64,000 bases of DNA. It comes from Paeniglutamicibacter antarcticus_C. Lineage in GTDB: Bacteria; Actinomycetota; Actinomycetes; Actinomycetales; Micrococcaceae. Where the stretch lies: assembly GCF_039544305.1 (NCBI RefSeq), contig NZ_BAABLK010000036.1:55445-119444 (forward strand), read 5' to 3'. Each line of letters starts with the position of its first letter. Position 1 is the first letter of the stretch. The position numbers and the translations under genes were made by a program. Positions 60,385 to 64,000 of this stretch are shown piece after piece. The notes beneath the pieces were generated by a model. The model made no database searches. It saw nothing but the letters and a program-made list of their open reading frames with translations, and was not told the origin of the DNA.

Positions 60385-60867
60385 GGTCCGGTTCCCTCCG
60401 GTCAGAACACACGCGGGTATCGCGCCGGGGTGCCGGCGGCGTGTGCCAGGAATGGGTGGTGTGGGCTTGGGTGTTGCGTAGAACCACGACCGCGCAGCCA
60501 ACTGCATTTACAAGGGGAAACGGCTGAACAAACCAGTGAGAATCCGCTAGGGATCCGTGCCGTTGCGTGAATCTCGTGGATGGCACGTATATTCCGCTAT
60601 CACACCGGTGCTTTGCACCTATGCGACGGCGAGGGGGAATATCATGCCTGGATTCTCAGTGTTTCCCGAGCATGCAGATGATGCTCGCGCGGCTTGGTAG
60701 ATCGACTATGTCCGTCGTCCATGCTTGCGGTCACCTCCATCCATCTACACGCTCATAAGTCCCTTGGGCCGGAGGTTTGGGGCTTTCGCCTCACCGGGCC
60801 GGGACATAATTTCCATCCTAGGCCACCGCCGCATGGAACCGCCAATGCGCCCATGGTGCCCTTGGTC
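60385..60867 (-). promoter_or_regulatory. Leader and gap between mgtE and the GNAT gene
   Basis: No gene is supported in this 480-bp stretch. Small hairpins occur at 60607-60619 (GGTGC, TTT, GCACC) and 60667-60687 (CGAGCAT and ATGCTCG, 7-nt loop). I looked for a magnesium M-box or ydaO-type riboswitch pattern and did not recognise one. Confidence 0.4.
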
Positions 60868-61392
60868 TCAGCGCTTTCGAGGCACGGTTGCCGTGGGAAC
60901 CCAATAACGCCTCGTCGGCCCGGCGGAGGCAGCCACCACGTTTTCGAGCACTCCGGCGTTGGCCTCGATGGCGCGGGCCGAAGCCAGGTTGTCCTCCCGG
61001 CACGTCACCAGCGCCGAAGCGATGTTCCGCTGCGCCAGTTGGGCCAGGGACAAGCGCAGGATCTCGGTGGCGTAACCGCGCTTGCGGTGTCCGGGGCGCA
61101 CCGCGTAGCCGATGTTTCCCCCGACCTGCAGGAGACTCTCATTGAGTTCGTAGCGAATGCAGGTTCTGCCCACGAGCTCCCCGTCGGCAAAGGCGCCCCA
61201 CAGCGCCGAACGCACCCAGCCCGGCGGCAGGCCAAGCCCATCTTCGTGCGCCTGGAGTTGCTCGAGGTAGGAATCGAATCCCCGCCGAGGTGAATAGCCG
61301 AGCAGGAAGTCAAAGTCATCGGCATCGAGCTCGGCGCGTGCGGCAACCGCATCGATGGCATCGGTTGGGGCGAAGGGACGGATTTCGAGCAT
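60868..61392 (-). CDS. GNAT-family N-acetyltransferase
   Basis: A 174-residue GNAT enzyme. Motif A is NIGYAVRPGHRKRGYATEILRLSL with the acetyl-CoA pyrophosphate loop RKRGYA, preceded by VGRTCIRYEL, and motif B is EDNLASARAIEANAGVLE. It moves an acetyl group from acetyl-CoA to an unknown amine. Start at ATG 61392 matches the usual MLEIRPF opening of these proteins. Likely a single gene downstream of the sdaA terminator. Confidence 0.88.
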   Translation of the reverse strand: MLEIRPFAPTDAIDAVAARAELDADDFDFLLGYSPRRGFDSYLEQLQAHEDGLGLPPGWVRSALWGAFADGELVGRTCIRYELNESLLQVGGNIGYAVRPGHRKRGYATEILRLSLAQLAQRNIASALVTCREDNLASARAIEANAGVLENVVAASAGPTRRYWVPTATVPRKR

Positions 61393-61455
61393 GCCTCGAA
61401 CGCTACCAGTTGTACGGGCCAGCGCCGCACCTCGAAGCAGGAAGCCCGGCACCCG

Positions 61456-61473
61456 GGGTCCCTTGCGGGACCC
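61456..61473 (-). terminator. Hairpin after serine deaminase gene
   Basis: GGGTCCC and GGGACCC around a TTGC loop lie 38 nt past the sdaA stop. A 7-bp stem with no U-run makes this moderate. Confidence 0.5.
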
Positions 61474-61511
61474 TGCGGGAACCGGGCCATGAAACGCCGG
61501 TGTCTAGCGCC

Positions 61512-62921
61512 CTAGCATTCGATGACGTTGACGGCCAGGCCGCCCATCGCTGTTTCCTTGTACTTCGAGCTCATGTCCTTGCCGGTTTCACGCATGGTGA
61601 TGATGACCTCATCGAGTGTCACGTGGTGCTGCCCGTCGCCCATCAACGCCATCTTGGCGGCATTGATGGCCTTGGACGAGGCGATCGCATTGCGTTCGAT
61701 GCAGGGAATCTGCACCAGCCCGCCAATGGGGTCGCAGGTCAGGCCGAGGTTGTGTTCCATGGCGATCTCCGCCGCGTTCTCCACTTGGTCAACCGTGCCT
61801 CCGAGGATCTCCGCCAGTCCGCCGGCGGCCATCGAGGAGGCCGAACCGACCTCGCCCTGGCAGCCGACCTCGGCGCCGGAGATCGAGGCCTGCTCCTTGT
61901 AGAGCACACCGATCGCGGCGGAGGTGAGCATGAAGCGCACGATCACGTCCTCGCGTTCCTCCTGGCTCCAGTACTGGGCCCCGGGTGCGTAGTGGGTCGC
62001 GTAGAACATCACCGCGGGGATGATCCCGGCAGCGCCGTTGGTCGGTGCGGTGACCACGCGCCCGCCGGAGGCGTTCTCCTCGTTCACGGCCAGCGCCACC
62101 AGGTTCACCCACTCCTGCCAGAACACCGGATCGCGCTCCTTGTCTTCCTTGGTCAGGCGCTTGTGCCACTCCGGTGCACGGCGGCGTACCTTAAGCCCGC
62201 CGGGCAGCACGCCTTCGCGCTCCAGTGCCGAATCCTTGCAGTCTTCCATGACCTGCCAAATGTGCAGCAGGCCCTCCCGGATCTCTTCCTTGGAGCGATA
62301 GACTTCCTCGTTGGCTGCCATGACCCCGGAGATGGGCAGACCGGTGGTTGCGCAGTGCTCCAGCAGCCTCGCCGCCGTGGTGAACGGGTAAGGCTGCTGG
62401 TTCACGGCCTCTTCGATGTTCGCCGCGATCTTTTCCTCGGCACCGTCGCGAACGATGAATCCGCCGCCCACCGAGTAATAGGTATCCTCGGTGAGCACGT
62501 TTCCATCCGCGTCGAGGGCAGCCATTTTCATGGCGTTGGTGTGCCGCGGCAGGATCGTTAGCGGGTGCTGCATCATGTCCTCGACCTTGTAGTCGATTTC
62601 CTTGCCGGTCCCCACGGCACTGCACAGCTGCAGCTTGCCCGTCGCGGCCATGTCCTCGAGGCGCTCATCGACCTCCGCAGGCAGGATGGCCTCTGGGTCG
62701 TATCCCTCAAGGCCCAGCATGATGGCTGTGAAGGTTCCGTGGCCGCGGCCGGTGGCAGCAAGCGAGCCGTAGACATTCACGCGCAGCGTTGCGGTGTCCG
62801 CGAGCTGCCCTTCGCGCACTAGCTTGACGGCAAAGGCGTGGGCGGCACGCATGGGGCCCACCGTGTGCGAGGACGACGGCCCGATGCCGACGGTGAATAG
62901 ATCAAAAACGCTAATAGCCAT
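61512..62921 (-). CDS. sdaA: L-serine ammonia-lyase (single-chain, iron-sulfur type)
   Basis: A 469-residue L-serine dehydratase that converts serine to pyruvate and ammonia. Type 1 features are the N-terminal beta domain opening AISVFDLFTVGIGPSSSHTVGPMRAA, the three cluster cysteines in AEVGCQGEVG, LGLTCDPIGGLVQIP and PCIERNAIA, and the C-terminal EVIITMRETGKDMSSKYKETAMGGLAVNV. It uses a [4Fe-4S] cluster rather than PLP. ATG at 62921 matches the family start; further upstream open frame is not conserved. It lies just downstream of glyA, which supplies or removes serine, as in Arthrobacter sarcosine-linked loci. Confidence 0.95.
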   Translation of the reverse strand: MAISVFDLFTVGIGPSSSHTVGPMRAAHAFAVKLVREGQLADTATLRVNVYGSLAATGRGHGTFTAIMLGLEGYDPEAILPAEVDERLEDMAATGKLQLCSAVGTGKEIDYKVEDMMQHPLTILPRHTNAMKMAALDADGNVLTEDTYYSVGGGFIVRDGAEEKIAANIEEAVNQQPYPFTTAARLLEHCATTGLPISGVMAANEEVYRSKEEIREGLLHIWQVMEDCKDSALEREGVLPGGLKVRRRAPEWHKRLTKEDKERDPVFWQEWVNLVALAVNEENASGGRVVTAPTNGAAGIIPAVMFYATHYAPGAQYWSQEEREDVIVRFMLTSAAIGVLYKEQASISGAEVGCQGEVGSASSMAAGGLAEILGGTVDQVENAAEIAMEHNLGLTCDPIGGLVQIPCIERNAIASSKAINAAKMALMGDGQHHVTLDEVIITMRETGKDMSSKYKETAMGGLAVNVIEC

Positions 62922-63023
62922 TGAACTTGCTTCCTTCTTCAGTACTGCCGGGGAACGGGGTCGGTGGTGTGCTGCACACGATGTCTCATGTGACGCGCGC
63001 CACGACCGGTGGCTCAAACACCG

Positions 63024-63054
63024 CGAGCCCGGGTCCAAGAGGATCCCGGGCTCG
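63024..63054 (-). terminator. Terminator-like hairpin between glyA and sdaA
   Basis: CGAGCCCGGG and CCCGGGCTCG (10 bp) with an inner TCC/GGA pairing lie 24 nt past the glyA stop. It may end or attenuate the glyA transcript before sdaA. Confidence 0.65.
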
Positions 63055-63078
63055 TGGCGTGGGGCCAAAAGGCCGGGA

Positions 63079-64000
63079 TCAGGCCAGTTTGGCCAAATCC
63101 GGATACAGCGGGTGCGCATTAGCCAAGGCATGCACACGGTCCTTCAAGGCAGCCAGTGTTGCCTCGTTGTTTTCCTGGGTGCCCGCAATCAGGGTCTCGG
63201 CAATGATGTCCGCGACCTCCACAAAAGCAGCCTCGGAGAAACCACGGGTAGCCAACGCCGGGGTCCCGATACGCAACCCGGAGGTCACCATCGGCGGACG
63301 CGGGTCAAAGGGGACCGCATTGCGGTTCACCGTGATCTCGACCTTCGCCAGCAGGTCTTCGCCCTGCTGGCCGTCAAGTTCGAAGTTGCGCAGATCCACC
63401 AACACCAAGTGCACATCGGTGCCACCGGTCAACACCGAAATACCGACCTGCGCCACATCGGGCGCGCACAAACGCTCAGCCAGGATCCGCGCCCCGGCCA
63501 AGGTGCGCTCCTGACGCTCCTTGAACTCCGGGGTTCCGGCGATCTTGAACGCGACGGCCTTACCGGCAATCACATGCTCCAACGGACCGCCCTGCTGGCC
63601 CGGGAACACCGCGGAGTTGATCTTCTTGGCAATCGCGGCATCGTTGGTGAGGATGATCCCGCCACGCGGACCGGCCAAGGTCTTGTGCGTGGTGGAGGAC
63701 ACCACATGGGCGTGGGGCACCGGGGAGGGGTGCAACCCGGTGGCGACCAGTCCGGCGAAGTGCGCCATGTCCACGAACAGGTACGCGCCGACCTTGTCGG
63801 CGATCGCCCGGAAACGCTCGAAGTCCAGCTGGCGCGGGTAGGCGGACCACCCGGCAACAATCATCTTGGGCTGGTGCTCGATGGCCAGGGCCTCGACCTT
63901 GTCCATGTCCACCACCAGGGTGTCCTCTTCAACACCGTAGGGAACGATGTTGTACAGGCGTCCGGAGAAGTTGATCTTCATCCCGTGGGTGAGGTGCCCG
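63079..64000 (-). CDS. glyA: Serine hydroxymethyltransferase, C-terminal part (cut by window edge)
   Basis: About 307 codons of SHMT are visible; the frame is open to the window edge (reading GHLTHGMKINFSG), so the N-terminus lies beyond 64000. The PLP Lys is in STTHKTLAGPRGG, with DMAHFAGLVATGLHPSP, GGTDVHLVLVDLR and the C-terminal SGLRIGTPALATRG. It exchanges serine and glycine with tetrahydrofolate. The next gene, sdaA, uses serine, so the pair channels glycine to pyruvate. Confidence 0.95.
   Translation of the reverse strand, partial: GHLTHGMKINFSGRLYNIVPYGVEEDTLVVDMDKVEALAIEHQPKMIVAGWSAYPRQLDFERFRAIADKVGAYLFVDMAHFAGLVATGLHPSPVPHAHVVSSTTHKTLAGPRGGIILTNDAAIAKKINSAVFPGQQGGPLEHVIAGKAVAFKIAGTPEFKERQERTLAGARILAERLCAPDVAQVGISVLTGGTDVHLVLVDLRNFELDGQQGEDLLAKVEITVNRNAVPFDPRPPMVTSGLRIGTPALATRGFSEAAFVEVADIIAETLIAGTQENNEATLAALKDRVHALANAHPLYPDLAKLA

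Noticed and set aside
60385..60640. Possible Mg2+ M-box or other riboswitch before mgtE
   Set aside because: No conserved motif of known magnesium or c-di-AMP riboswitches was recognised and no extended pairing was apparent.
60567..60758. Small plus-strand open frame before the GNAT gene
   Set aside because: No ribosome site, no family resemblance and composition like shadow frames.
1..64000. CRISPR arrays, insertion sequences, prophage genes, rRNA and tRNA
   Set aside because: No regularly spaced repeats, transposase or phage-like proteins, or RNA gene signatures were found on either strand.

Overview
The window is 64 kb of high-GC chromosomal DNA that most resembles an Arthrobacter-type actinobacterium (Micrococcaceae or a close relative). 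Signs of this are the short HU protein, the zinc-free S14/L33/L28 set, a MgtE and a Vms1/eRF1-like protein of actinobacterial type, and above all a copper amine oxidase of 638 residues. That enzyme carries every active-site residue of the Arthrobacter globiformis phenylethylamine oxidase at a constant offset of two. No rRNA, tRNA, CRISPR array or insertion sequence was recognised.

Left end (0.2-7.5 kb, minus strand): a compact protease island. A subtilase, an ECF sigma factor, a 157-residue protein of unknown function and a TPR-CHAT (caspase-like) protein are translationally coupled, and a second subtilase follows from its own promoter. The two promoters share the same 11-base block and a CTCCTA block at identical spacing, so I infer that the sigma factor drives its own operon and the distal protease. 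This is the best candidate in the window for an undescribed system. The first subtilase has an amber codon at codon 14 of its natural frame. Next come ABM, MBL and VOC enzymes (7.7-9.6 kb), then a six-gene copper operon (9.7-16.0 kb: membrane protein, CopC, PCuAC, DyP peroxidase, CopD-CtaG, lipoprotein), HU, an SDR enzyme and a broken gene.

18.7-27.5 kb: zinc-independent ribosomal protein paralogues (rpmB-rpmG-rpsN), then a polyamine import operon with two tandem PotD proteins, one of them carrying an internal deletion. It is divergent from an Lrp regulator coupled to an aminotransferase for polyamine catabolism. 27.5-31.3 kb holds a decayed MFS exporter, a cupin, and a DoxX-like protein facing a SufR-like regulator.

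31.4-46.6 kb is catabolic: an acyl-CoA dehydrogenase; a seven-gene operon with a Rieske oxygenase at one end, its reductase at the other, and a deacylase and polar amino-acid ABC transporter between, controlled by a divergent GntR regulator; then PucR, MmsA and an omega-aminotransferase.

46.7-55.1 kb is amine catabolism: aldehyde dehydrogenase, APC permease, FeaR-like AraC regulator, TetR regulator and copper amine oxidase, then the remnants of a TetR gene and an aminobutyraldehyde dehydrogenase. 55.2-64 kb holds YibE/F, an orphan zinc-binding lipoprotein behind a Zur-like box, a Vms1/eRF1-like protein, MgtE, a GNAT enzyme, serine deaminase, and serine hydroxymethyltransferase cut by the window edge. 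Several genes are broken by in-frame stops, some at positions where the family has tryptophan, which points to real decay or to sequence errors.
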